A DNA stretch of 16,734 bases from Leucothrix mucor (GTDB taxonomy: Bacteria > Pseudomonadota > Gammaproteobacteria > Thiotrichales > Thiotrichaceae), in the NCBI GenBank assembly GCA_011322515.1, contig DRMS01000212.1:1-16734 (forward strand), written 5' to 3'. The position numbers were made by a program, and so were the translations under genes. The notes under the pieces were generated by a model that searched no databases, was not told the origin of the DNA, and saw only the letters and a list, made by a program, of their open reading frames with translations. This document shows positions 6,805 to 14,348 of the stretch, piece by piece. Position 1 is the first letter of the stretch, and each line of letters starts with the position of its first letter.

Positions 6805-9798
6805 ATGTCAGAAATACTAATAAACAAACTCGCCGAGGTTATCGGAACTCCTGTCGAAGTACTGCTACAGCAACTTCAAGATGCAGGAATCTCAGCCAGT
6901 AGCGCCGAAGACAGTATAACCGATAGAGAAAAGCTAAAATTACTTGAGTATATTCGCGCAAGTAAGGTTGCAAGTACAGGACAGGCGAAAGATAAAAGTA
7001 AACTTTCTTTAAAGAAACGTTCTAATAGTGCTTTAAATGTCTCAGGAAGAACGGTTAATGTTGCGGTTAAACGCAAAAAAACATTTATCCGCCCTACCCC
7101 CCCCGCCCTTACTGAGGAAGCTAGCCAAGCGCCGACTGAGGAGGAGGATGTCGTTGCGCCTAGTTCACGTTCAGAAGAGCTGGCTAAAACGCTTGAAAAT
7201 GAACGTAAAGCACGCGAACAAGCAACGATTGATAGAAAGCAAAAGCAGTCTGCGAAAGAAGCGACAAAAAAAGACAGTAGCCAAGATAAAAAAGATCAAA
7301 CGAAAGCAAAAAAGGTTTCTGAAAAACCAATAGAAAGTGATACTACGGCTCCCAAAGAAACGAAGCCTGTAAAGTCAGCGGTAGAGGAGAAAATAGTAAA
7401 GACTAATACAGTAAAGACTGATACTGATGAAACCTCTAGCAAAAACAAAATGGAAGCAAGAAAACCTGTCGAAAAGAACAAGGAAACGGCACAAAAAAGC
7501 ACACCTGAAAAACCATCTGCCAAACCAAACCTAGCAGAAAAAAGGGAAGACAATGCGGGAGCCAAGCCTGCAAGAAAAGTAGTCGCTGAGCAAAAAATCG
7601 CTTCTAAGGAGGAGATCAAGGAAAGCATAAAACCGACCCCGTCTGAAGTAGCTGCTGCAACAGCAAACCCTACTACTGCGGCTCCTTTATCGCCTAAAGA
7701 AATGCGTGAAATTGTAGCTAAAAAAGCGAAAGCAGAAGCAGCATTAAGCTTAAAGCGTCGCCCTTCTCGCAAACCACCACCAAGACCTGTGGCTACCAAA
7801 AAAGCAACGGCTGAACCAACAACAACGCCCAAGACAGTAGCAACGCCTAAGCCAGCAACACCTGCTAAAAAGGTTAAAAAGAAGCCTTTCCAAGGTCGTA
7901 CTCAAGGCCCTGGCGGAAAACCGTTACATATCAAAGGGGGGCGTCGCAGGAACAAACGCGGTAGACAAAGACAGCCTGTCATTGAACAGTCAACTGAACA
8001 TGGCTTTGAAAGACCTACTGCACCTGTTATACGCAATGTTGAAATACCTGACACCATTGTTGTTTCTGAACTAGCCTCAAAATTAGCGGTTAAAGGTGCT
8101 GATATTATCCGTGTCTTAATGGGAATGGGGGTAATGGCAACTATTAATCAGGTTATTGATCAAGATACTGCAATCCTTATCGTTGAAGAAATGGGACATA
8201 CCGCTAAATCTGTTAAAGCCAAAGATGAAGAAGTTTCCTCTGTTGATTTACAAGAAAATACTGATGACTTTGAGCAAAAGCAACGCCCTCCTGTTGTTAC
8301 TATTATGGGGCATGTTGATCATGGAAAAACATCATTGCTGGACTATATTCGTCAATCTCGCGTTGCCGCAGGTGAAGCGGGTGGAATTACCCAGCATATT
8401 GATGCTTATCATGTTGAAACAGACAATGGCGTGATCTCATTCCTTGATACACCAGGCCATGCTGCTTTTTCTGATATGCGCGCCCGTGGTGCTAAAGCAA
8501 CTGATATTGTGATCGTTGTTGTTGCCGCTGATGACGGTGTTATGCCGCAAACAGAAGAAGCAATCAAGCATACTCGCAAATCTGGCGTGCCTTTGATTAT
8601 TGCTATCAATAAGATTGATAAAGAACAAGCAAATCCAGATCAAGTTAAAAATGATCTTGCCAACTATGAAGTTGTTCCTGAAGACTGGGGGGGGGATGAT
8701 GTATTTGTTAATATTTCCGCTAAAACAGGCGAAGGAATTGATGAATTACTGGAAGCTATCTTGCTAGTATCTGAAGTATTAGAGCTTAAAGCGCGCACTG
8801 AAGGACCTGCTACAGGTTTGATTATTGAATCGCGCGTTGAAAAAGGTCGTGGTGCAGTAGCCAGTGTTCTTGTGCAAGCAGGAACCTTAAAGAAAGGCGA
8901 TATTGTTCTTTGTGGATCAGAATATGGTCGTATTCGCGCTATGCTAGATGAAGATGGCAAAATGATTAACGAAGCGACACCTTCCATTCCTGTAGAGATA
9001 CAAGGTCTATCAGGCACACCAAGTTCAGGCTCTGAACTCGTTGTCCTAAAAAGAGAACGACAAGCACGTGAAATAGCTAAGCAACGCCATGAAAAGGAAC
9101 GTGAAACTCATTTTGCAGCACAACAAGCAGCCAAATTGGATGAAATGTTTGAGAAAATGAAGCCTGGTGATAAAGCAATCTTCAATATTCTTTTAAAAGC
9201 AGATGTTCATGGCAGTATGGAGGCGATTATGCAATCACTTAACCAGCTTTCAACGAGTGAAGTCGCCGTTAATATTATCGCAGCCTCCATCGGCGGAATT
9301 ACTGAAACCGATGTGGCACGCGCTCAATCAGCGGAGGCTGTTATTATGGGATTCAATGTACGTGCCGATGCTACTGCTCGTCGTTTAGCCTCAGAGACGG
9401 GTGTAGAAACACGCTACTACAGCATTATTTATGAACTCATTGATGATGTACATGATGCAATGAGCGGACTGCTTAAACCAGAATTACGTGAAGAACTCAT
9501 TGGTGTTGCAGAGGTTAAAGATACCTTCCGTGGAACAGGCTTTGGCAAAATCGCGGGCTGCTTAGTCATTGAAGGGAAGATTAAAAGTGGCGAACCCATT
9601 CGAGTCCTACGTGACAATGTTGTTATCCATGAAGGCGAGCTTGATTCATTACGTCGTCATCAAGACAATGTTAATGAAGTTAAGGTCGGTACAGAGTGCG
9701 GTATCGGTGTGAAGAAATACGATGACGTGCAAGCAGGCGACCAAATCGAAGTCTTCCATCGCTATGAAGTACAACGCACCTTGGAAAGAAAAACTTAA
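6805..9798 (+). CDS. infB: Translation initiation factor IF-2
   Basis: The 997-residue product is a long IF-2 (E. coli 890). Order: IF2_N domain (1-52, ILINKLAEVIGTPVEVLLQQ), a charged Lys/Glu/Thr/Ala-rich low-complexity linker (about 53-400), and a second IF2_N-type domain (from 413, PDTIVVSELASKLAVKGADI). The GTPase domain has G1 GHVDHGKT (502-509), DTPGH (548) and NKID (602), followed by domain II and the C-terminal fMet-tRNA-binding part. The long linker accounts for the extra length. It brings initiator tRNA to the 30S subunit, and its partner tRNA is encoded upstream in the same cluster. AGGAGA lies 8 bases before the ATG. Downstream continuity with rbfA is interrupted by two miniature elements. 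A 178-codon antisense open frame over the linker (7296-7832) is a composition artefact. Confidence 0.97.
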   Translation: MSEILINKLAEVIGTPVEVLLQQLQDAGISASSAEDSITDREKLKLLEYIRASKVASTGQAKDKSKLSLKKRSNSALNVSGRTVNVAVKRKKTFIRPTPPALTEEASQAPTEEEDVVAPSSRSEELAKTLENERKAREQATIDRKQKQSAKEATKKDSSQDKKDQTKAKKVSEKPIESDTTAPKETKPVKSAVEEKIVKTNTVKTDTDETSSKNKMEARKPVEKNKETAQKSTPEKPSAKPNLAEKREDNAGAKPARKVVAEQKIASKEEIKESIKPTPSEVAAATANPTTAAPLSPKEMREIVAKKAKAEAALSLKRRPSRKPPPRPVATKKATAEPTTTPKTVATPKPATPAKKVKKKPFQGRTQGPGGKPLHIKGGRRRNKRGRQRQPVIEQSTEHGFERPTAPVIRNVEIPDTIVVSELASKLAVKGADIIRVLMGMGVMATINQVIDQDTAILIVEEMGHTAKSVKAKDEEVSSVDLQENTDDFEQKQRPPVVTIMGHVDHGKTSLLDYIRQSRVAAGEAGGITQHIDAYHVETDNGVISFLDTPGHAAFSDMRARGAKATDIVIVVVAADDGVMPQTEEAIKHTRKSGVPLIIAINKIDKEQANPDQVKNDLANYEVVPEDWGGDDVFVNISAKTGEGIDELLEAILLVSEVLELKARTEGPATGLIIESRVEKGRGAVASVLVQAGTLKKGDIVLCGSEYGRIRAMLDEDGKMINEATPSIPVEIQGLSGTPSSGSELVVLKRERQAREIAKQRHEKERETHFAAQQAAKLDEMFEKMKPGDKAIFNILLKADVHGSMEAIMQSLNQLSTSEVAVNIIAASIGGITETDVARAQSAEAVIMGFNVRADATARRLASETGVETRYYSIIYELIDDVHDAMSGLLKPELREELIGVAEVKDTFRGTGFGKIAGCLVIEGKIKSGEPIRVLRDNVVIHEGELDSLRRHQDNVNEVKVGTECGIGVKKYDDVQAGDQIEVFHRYEVQRTLERKT

Positions 9799-9804
9799 CT
9801 ATAG

Positions 9805-9907
9805 CGCTACCTTCGTCAAATCAAAAATGCATTCACCATAAGCACTTGAGTTTTGGTGAGTGCGCTATTGCTTATCTACTCTGCATTAGAAATTGACGAA
9901 GGTACTG
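9805..9907. mobile_element. Miniature inverted-repeat element 1 (infB-rbfA gap)
   Basis: The 103-bp element has terminal inverted repeats with a perfect core TACCTTCGTCAA (9808-9819) and TTGACGAAGGTA (9893-9904). They agree at 13 of 15 outer positions, and the symmetry continues inward through AATGCA, a 6-base spacer and ATAAGCA. It is flanked by TATAG on both sides (9800-9804 and 9908-9912), a likely 5-bp target duplication. It has no coding capacity. It begins 6 bp after the infB stop codon, so an infB transcript would carry a strong hairpin there. Confidence 0.7.
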
Positions 9908-9928
9908 TATAGATTATTTAAGTTTTTA

Positions 9929-10047
9929 GTAACCATTGACCTGCCCCTGAAATTTGCCATTTCCGCGTTGAAAAATGATCATTTACATTTGTAAACTCAC
10001 ATTTTTCGCCTTGAACCGACAAATTACAGGGACATCTGAATGGTTAC
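9929..10047. mobile_element. Miniature inverted-repeat element 2, 8-bp target duplication
   Basis: The 119-bp element begins GTAACCATT and ends AATGGTTAC. Inside, CCCTGAAATTTG pairs with CAAATTACAGGG (one mismatch), GAAAAATG with CATTTTTC, and TTTAC with GTAAA, so nearly the whole unit is one nested palindrome. Identical 8-bp direct repeats AGTTTTTA flank it exactly (9921-9928 and 10048-10055). GTAA ends with 8-bp duplications are a known trait of the IS66 family, so a non-autonomous IS66-type derivative is the best guess. It ends 29 bp before rbfA and holds no gene. Confidence 0.85.
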
Positions 10048-10076
10048 AGTTTTTAATCAAAGACTAGTAAAAAAAT

Positions 10077-10439
10077 ATGCCTTACGATTACTCCCGCACC
10101 GACCGCATTGGTGAACAGATTAAACGCGAATTAGCTTTATTAATTCGCAATGAAGTCAAAGACCCTCGCGTCGGAATGGTATCGATATTAGATGTCAAGG
10201 TGACCAAAGACTTAAGCCAAGCTAAAGTCTATTTTGACACCATTCAACAAGATAAACACGATGAATGCCAACAAGGGCTTAATCGCGCCGCTAGTTTCTT
10301 ACGTGGTGCTTTGAGTCGCACGATTCAATTACGCAATACGCCATCGCTACTCTTTATATACGATGACACCGAACAGAAAGCCAATGACCTATCCGTTCTG
10401 ATCGACAAGGCTGTGCAGTCAGACCAAAAAGACAGTTAA
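10077..10439 (+). CDS. rbfA: Ribosome-binding factor A
   Basis: The 120-residue product is RbfA, a small KH-fold protein that binds the 30S subunit and helps maturation of the 16S 5' end, important in the cold. Typical segments are RTDRIGEQIKRELALLIRNE, VKDPRVGMVSILDVKVTKDL, AKVYF and LRGALSRTIQLRNTPSLLFI. Start ATG at 10077; the leader is A-rich with no strong ribosome site. truB follows 10 bp later. Two inserted elements separate it from infB (278 bp against the usual few tens), so its expression may depend on read-through or on a new promoter. Confidence 0.95.
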   Translation: MPYDYSRTDRIGEQIKRELALLIRNEVKDPRVGMVSILDVKVTKDLSQAKVYFDTIQQDKHDECQQGLNRAASFLRGALSRTIQLRNTPSLLFIYDDTEQKANDLSVLIDKAVQSDQKDS

Positions 10440-10449
10440 TTTTTTAAAA

Positions 10450-11373
10450 ATGGCAAAACAACCCAAAAATTTCTACCGTGACATCAGTGGCATTTTATTA
10501 TTAAACAAACCTCTAGGACTTAGCTCCAATGCAGCTCTGCAACGCGCACGTTATATCTTCAATGCAAAAAAAGCAGGTCATACTGGTAGTTTAGATCCAC
10601 AAGCCACAGGTGTCTTACCACTTTGCTTTGGTGAAGCAACTAAAGTATCAGGCTATTTACTTGACTCTGATAAGCGCTACATCACCACGGTTCAACTAGG
10701 ACAGACCAGCACAACAGGCGATACCGAAGGCGATATTCTAAACACCACCACGGTTACAGAAATCAGCGATCAAAAATTAGCGCAAATATTGGAGCGGTTC
10801 ACAGGTAAAATCACCCAAATTCCACCAATGTACTCCGCGCTCAAGCATAATGGCACGCCTTTATACAAACTCGCACGCCAAGGAATTGAAGTAAAACGCA
10901 AACAGCGCGAAGTGACTATTTATGAATTAATTCTTTTAGAGCGCACGCACGATACCTTAGTACTTGATGTACGCTGTAGTAAAGGCACCTATATCCGCAC
11001 TTTGGCACAAGATATTGGTAATGCTCTCGGCTTTGGCGCTTATATCACTAGCCTAAAACGCACCGATGTATCCCCCTTTGATTGCAGTAAAACCTATACG
11101 CTAGAAGAACTACAAAAATTGGCTGAAGGCAATGATAAAAAACAACTGGATAATATCCTTCTCCCTATTGATACCGCCCTCAGCAATCAGCCTAAAATTA
11201 TTTTAAATGATATTGAAAGCACGCGCATGAAACATGGCTTAAAAGTTACACGGGATGATATTATTGATTCTGCGCTAATCCGTCTATATCACGAATCAGG
11301 TGAGTTTATTGGCATTGGACGGCTTTCTAGTGATAAATTGCTTGCACCTAAGCGTATGATGCGTACTAATTAA
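10450..11373 (+). CDS. truB: tRNA pseudouridine(55) synthase TruB
   Basis: The 307-residue product is TruB, which isomerises U55 in the T-loop of tRNAs. The catalytic motif is GHTGSLDPQATGVLPLCFG with the nucleophile Asp49. Further family segments are SGYLLDSDKRYITTVQLG, IPPMYSALKHNGTPLYKLAR and VRCSKGTYIRTLAQDIG. A C-terminal PUA-like part (about 245-307) ends LSSDKLLAPKRMM. It is the last gene of the translation run; the rpsO-pnp pair that follows truB in E. coli is not present here. Confidence 0.96.
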   Translation: MAKQPKNFYRDISGILLLNKPLGLSSNAALQRARYIFNAKKAGHTGSLDPQATGVLPLCFGEATKVSGYLLDSDKRYITTVQLGQTSTTGDTEGDILNTTTVTEISDQKLAQILERFTGKITQIPPMYSALKHNGTPLYKLARQGIEVKRKQREVTIYELILLERTHDTLVLDVRCSKGTYIRTLAQDIGNALGFGAYITSLKRTDVSPFDCSKTYTLEELQKLAEGNDKKQLDNILLPIDTALSNQPKIILNDIESTRMKHGLKVTRDDIIDSALIRLYHESGEFIGIGRLSSDKLLAPKRMMRTN

Positions 11374-11394
11374 AATTTGTACCTATGTATAGAG

Positions 11395-11417
11395 ATGTGA
11401 TTAATTACAAATCACAT
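11395..11417 (+). terminator. Probable hairpin terminator after truB
   Basis: ATGTGATT and AATCACAT form an 8-bp stem around 7 bases, 22 bp after the truB stop. It is followed by TTAAACC rather than a T-run, with T-rich sequence only further on (about 11430-11450), so termination may be weak. Confidence 0.45.
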
Positions 11418-11705
11418 TTAAACCCCCTATTTTTTCTTTTTATTTTCTCCATTTTACCTAATAGACCTTCAATCATTTCAGCTGATTTTATTGCCATTAT
11501 CATTTCTACTTATTAATCTAATCATTCCAGAAACGGGCTAATTGCCAAGTATTTACTGGACAATTCTTTTTATCTGGTAAATTATGCCGACCAGCATAAA
11601 AACATGACTTTTTGTCATAAAATTATACTAAGAACATTTTATTCTAACAATACGGGCTAACGGCTGGAATACAGACTAATAGCCCCTTCTAAACTGGAGA
11701 CAACA
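11418..11705. other. Non-coding gap before the pyrophosphatase gene
   Basis: No gene is visible. There is a 9-bp direct repeat ACGGGCTAA (11533-11541 and 11652-11660), a short palindrome ATGAC-TTTTT-GTCAT (11604-11618), a -10-like TATACT (11624-11629) without a clear -35, and a leader stem GGGCTA/TAGCCC (11654-11659 and 11680-11685). rpsO is absent. A promoter for the next gene is expected here but cannot be fixed. Confidence 0.4.
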
Positions 11706-12320
11706 ATGCCTTTTCCTGATGCATTTTACCGCTGGAGACCTCATCCTTGGCATGGTATCGAAATAGGTGATGACGCACCTTCTGTCGTTACGGCTTATAT
11801 CGAAATTACACCGTTTGATTCTGTTAAATATGAATCAGATAAAAAAACGGGCTATTTACGCGTAGATCGTCCACAACGCACATCATCTCAGCCACCTACA
11901 TTATATGGTTTTATACCAAGAACTTATTGTGGTAACCGTGTTGCTAGCTTAATGGAAGGGCATGATGTCAAAGGCGATAAAGATCCTCTGGATATATGTG
12001 TTATTTCCGAGCGCCCTATTAACCATGCCGATATTATTTTAAATGCACGCGTTTTAGGCGGCTTGCCCATGATTGATGATGGTGAGGCTGATGATAAAAT
12101 CATCGCAGTGCTTGAGGACGACCATGTTTGGTCTGATACCAGTGACCTAATTGACCTACCTAATATTGTTATTGAACGTATCCGACATTATTTCTGTACT
12201 TATAAATTACAACCTGGCAAAGAAAGCACTGTTATTATTGGCGAGCCTTATGGTAGAGAGCACGCAGAAAAAGTGGTAGAGGCATCTATGTTGGACTATA
12301 ACGAGCGCTATGCCGATTAA
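11706..12320 (+). CDS. ppa: Inorganic pyrophosphatase, family I
   Basis: The 204-residue product matches soluble family I pyrophosphatases, which hydrolyse PPi to two phosphates with Mg2+. Visible features are EITPFDSVKYESDKKTGYL, the LYGFIPRTYCGN segment, the metal-binding GDKDPLDICV (signature D-x-D-P-x-D), GEADDKIIAV and IRHYFCTYK. The central residue of the signature is Lys where Gly or another small residue is common (GDGDPLDV); the three Asp are kept. GGAG lies 7 bases upstream of the ATG. The rhodanese gene follows after 15 bp, so they are probably cotranscribed. I infer removal of PPi from nucleotide-using reactions; a link to sulfur metabolism is only suggested by the neighbour. Confidence 0.92.
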   Translation: MPFPDAFYRWRPHPWHGIEIGDDAPSVVTAYIEITPFDSVKYESDKKTGYLRVDRPQRTSSQPPTLYGFIPRTYCGNRVASLMEGHDVKGDKDPLDICVISERPINHADIILNARVLGGLPMIDDGEADDKIIAVLEDDHVWSDTSDLIDLPNIVIERIRHYFCTYKLQPGKESTVIIGEPYGREHAEKVVEASMLDYNERYAD

Positions 12321-12335
12321 GAAAGAGAGCTAACA

Positions 12336-12752
12336 ATGAAAAACGTCACCAGTATGCCACCCAAAGAAGCTTATGAATTACTGCAAAATAACCCCGATGC
12401 AAATCTGATCGATATTCGCTCCTCAATGGAGTTTCTATTTGTGGGGCATCCTGTTGGCGCTATCCATATTGCTTGGATTGATGAACCTGATTGGTCTATC
12501 AATCCTGATTTTGTGGTTGAAATTATGCAAGCAGCGACTAAAAAAAATACAGATAGTCCTTTGGATAATCCGCTTATTCTTATTTGTCGCAGTGGTGTCC
12601 GCACCTTACAAGCAGCCAAGGTATTAATAGAGGCTGGTTTTACACAAATTATTCATATTGATGAAGGCTTTGAAGGTGATCGTAATGAACATTTTCAGCG
12701 CAGTACAGTGGGTGGTTGGCGTTTTCATGGTCTGCCTTGGGAACAGTGTTGA
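12336..12752 (+). CDS. Single-domain rhodanese-like sulfurtransferase
   Basis: The 138-residue product is one rhodanese domain. It has the N-terminal NLIDIRSSMEFLFVGHPVGA (CH2A-type motif) and the active-site loop LICRSGVRTLQAA with Cys84 as the persulfide carrier, then AGFTQIIHIDEGFEGD. No signal peptide is present, so it is cytoplasmic. A six-residue loop (CRSGVR) fits the sulfurtransferase type rather than the seven-residue phosphatase type. It follows ppa by 15 bp with a GAGAG ribosome site, and it converges on a TusA-like gene 155 bp downstream; sulfur relay between the two is a reasonable guess but not shown. Confidence 0.9.
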   Translation: MKNVTSMPPKEAYELLQNNPDANLIDIRSSMEFLFVGHPVGAIHIAWIDEPDWSINPDFVVEIMQAATKKNTDSPLDNPLILICRSGVRTLQAAKVLIEAGFTQIIHIDEGFEGDRNEHFQRSTVGGWRFHGLPWEQC

Positions 12753-12796
12753 TTGTTGATCTTCTTCAAATATTACAAGTGCTTTCAAATTAACAG

Positions 12797-12898
12797 ATAA
12801 CGGATGTTACGCAATTAAGTGTTTTTTAACCACGGAAAAGCACGAAATAATAATAGATAAACCTTTCTGTATAAAAGTCACCAACAGAATCCGTTATA
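12797..12898. mobile_element. Possible small inverted-repeat element in the rhodanese/TusA-like gap
   Basis: ATAACGGAT (12797-12805) and ATCCGTTAT (12889-12897) are inverted, and AACAG stands directly outside on each side (12792-12796 and 12899-12903), compatible with a 5-bp target duplication. The inside is not clearly palindromic, so this is a weaker case than the other elements. No gene lies in the gap. Confidence 0.35.
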
Positions 12899-12907
12899 AA
12901 CAGGAAA

Positions 12908-13174
12908 TTATTTAGTCACAAATAAAGTATGATCTGCATCACTATAAGCAGAACGACCAATCTGTCTTGCAACAGCCAGCAACTCTGGAATCACCTGTTT
13001 ATTACTATTTACTTTCAGCACTGAGCCAGACTCAATCGCCTTTAAGCCTTGTTTTAATTCAAATACATGCAGGGGGCAAGCGATGCGCTCAATAAAAATT
13101 TCTTTATCAAAGGTAGCGTTGATTGCCTCTACTGTTGAATTATTGTTAAGAGTCGTTATAGCTTGCTGAGACAT
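12908..13174 (-). CDS. TusA-like sulfur carrier family protein, altered CPxP motif
   Basis: The 88-residue product has a 20-25 residue extension and then a SirA/TusA-type fold: IERIACPLHVFELKQGLKAI, SGSVLKVNSNK, IPELLAVARQIGRSAY and a final beta strand TLFVTK. TusA proteins carry sulfur as a persulfide on the Cys of a CPxP motif. Here the Cys (33) is kept, but the second Pro is His (CPLH), so function may be modified. AAGGAAA precedes the ATG at 13174. It lies 73 bp downstream of the DUF4124 gene on the same strand and may be read from its promoter. Confidence 0.75.
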   Translation of the reverse strand: MSQQAITTLNNNSTVEAINATFDKEIFIERIACPLHVFELKQGLKAIESGSVLKVNSNKQVIPELLAVARQIGRSAYSDADHTLFVTK

Positions 13175-13247
13175 GATGATTTTCCTTGTTTAAGTTTGCA
13201 TATTCTTACGCAAGTTGATTAGTAATAGACGCATTAAGAGCTATTTG

Positions 13248-13775
13248 TTAGTGACGAATCACGGTAAAAACAATCTGCTTACTTTTACTAATTTCTTTGC
13301 CTTTTTTACCTTTAATAATGACATAAACCTCATGTTCACCACGATCTAGATTGGTGAGATTTACCATTCGCAAATCGCCTTCTGCCATTTGTTTCTCATC
13401 TAAAAACACACTTAATGTATGTTCAGGTAATAATTTTGGTTTAAGTGATAGCATGACGGTCACATCACCATTATTCGCACGAATAGCTTGCTTGTCTTTA
13501 GGCGCCAAAATAGAAAATTTTGTATAGATTTGTTTCTTATTCTTTTTTTCCTTTGTAAGACCACGTTCTTTAGCCGTTAAAACAGGTTTATAAAGTTTGC
13601 CATAATCCTTCACAACCGTTAGCTCAGGAAGATCAACTGCTTTAGCTTTGACAGACTCAGGTGGGGAATCACCATAATGGACAATACCTTTTGCATCTTT
13701 CCAATTAAAAACTGTATCCGCAGTCACTACCGTGAGAACAGAAATACTGATTACTAGTGCTATCCAATATCGCAT
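13248..13775 (-). CDS. Secreted DUF4124-domain protein
   Basis: The 175-residue product begins with a signal peptide (MRYWIALVISISVLTVVTA, cleavage before DTVF). A DUF4124 domain follows at once (about 20-60), recognised by VFNWKDAKGIVHYGDSPPE. DUF4124 proteins are common small envelope proteins of Proteobacteria with unknown role. Residues about 90-172 are predicted beta-rich (VTVMLSLKP, HTLSVFLDEKQ, GEHEVYVIIKGKKG) and look like an immunoglobulin-type domain. AAGG lies about 9 bases before the ATG. The TusA-like gene follows on the same strand. Confidence 0.8.
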   Translation of the reverse strand: MRYWIALVISISVLTVVTADTVFNWKDAKGIVHYGDSPPESVKAKAVDLPELTVVKDYGKLYKPVLTAKERGLTKEKKNKKQIYTKFSILAPKDKQAIRANNGDVTVMLSLKPKLLPEHTLSVFLDEKQMAEGDLRMVNLTNLDRGEHEVYVIIKGKKGKEISKSKQIVFTVIRH

Positions 13776-13890
13776 TTTTATTGCCTTAGTCTAATTTTAT
13801 TAATTGTAATATCATTTTAGAAACCCGAAATGTAGGTAGATGCGTTATCGCTTGCCTACCTTAGGAACGTGCACGAAACAACTTCCCGAT

Positions 13891-14036
13891 GGCTACCCAG
13901 TTTAAGACGGGACAGTTAATGTTTCTACCTATTCACCCGCACCCTTCGACAAGCTCAGGAAGCTAGTTCCCTGAGCTTGTCGAAGGGTGCGGGTTGTTTG
14001 CTATGACTTTACTTGTCCCGCCTTAAGTTGGTAGCC
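13891..14036. mobile_element. Inner miniature element nested in the outer one
   Basis: The 146-bp element has ends GGCTACC and GGTAGCC. The symmetry continues inward through TTTAAGACGGGACA against TGTCCCGCCTTAA. It is flanked by TTCCCGAT on both sides (13883-13890 and 14037-14044), an 8-bp target duplication that also shows the outer element was there first. If the shared C is counted the duplication is 9 bp (CTTCCCGAT). The centre holds a separate strong hairpin. No open frame of note. Confidence 0.8.
13936..13993. repeat. 24-bp-arm hairpin (CCCTTCGACAAGCTCAGG type)
   Basis: Arms 13936-13959 and 13970-13993 are perfect inverted repeats. The core CCCTTCGACAAGCTCAGG and its complement CCTGAGCTTGTCGAAGGG surround a 10-base loop. 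It is much more GC-rich than its surroundings and resembles palindromic repeats seen across many environmental bacterial genomes (from memory). On RNA it would be an extremely stable hairpin. Confidence 0.85.
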
Positions 14037-14310
14037 TTCCCGATCTCTAACTTGCTTTTTTATCCCAGCTTGGATGATTTCATTCGTTGCGTAGAGTGAC
14101 TATGCGCCTTATCAGTTCATCCAATCTGAAATAAAAATTCTGCGTTAAAACTTCGGGACGTTATTCCATGCACGTTCCTTACATTGAAAATTAATGTATA
14201 TGTTGATGATGGTATTACTATTACTAAGGGGGTGTTATTGTTTCCCGATAAGGGGCTATTCACTGACTGATGAATACCGTTACTTTGGCGAAGGCATTAC
14301 TTAGGGTCTA

Positions 14311-14319
14311 TGATATAAT
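14311..14319 (+). promoter_or_regulatory. Extended -10 promoter of the thioredoxin-like gene
   Basis: TGATATAAT gives a perfect -10 (14314-14319) with a TG extension and no good -35. It lies 30 bp before the ATG at 14349, which has AGGAAAA as a ribosome site. It is just downstream of the nested elements. Confidence 0.5.
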
Positions 14320-14348
14320 TCATTATCACTTAAAAATTAGGAAAAATA

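Larger units (their letters stand above)
13864..14178. mobile_element. Outer miniature element, interrupted by a second element
   Basis: Terminal inverted repeats GGAACGTGCA (13864-13873) and TGCACGTTCC (14169-14178) are perfect over 10 bp and continue with mismatches for about 30 bp (to TCCCGA and TCGGGA). TTA flanks both ends (13861-13863 and 14179-14181), a 3-bp duplication of TNA type. Without the inner insertion it would be about 161 bp. The part at 14046-14110 has a diverged relative at 440-506. It carries no gene and fills most of the gap between the DUF4124 and thioredoxin-like genes. Confidence 0.7.

Noticed and set aside
7296..7832. 178-codon open frame antisense to infB
   Set aside because: It overlies the low-complexity Lys/Ala/Thr linker of IF-2. 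The translation is composition-driven and has no ribosome site or family resemblance.
11533..11660. ACGGGCTAA direct repeats as target duplications of another element
   Set aside because: The 110 bp between them have no convincing inverted ends, so it is recorded only as a direct repeat.
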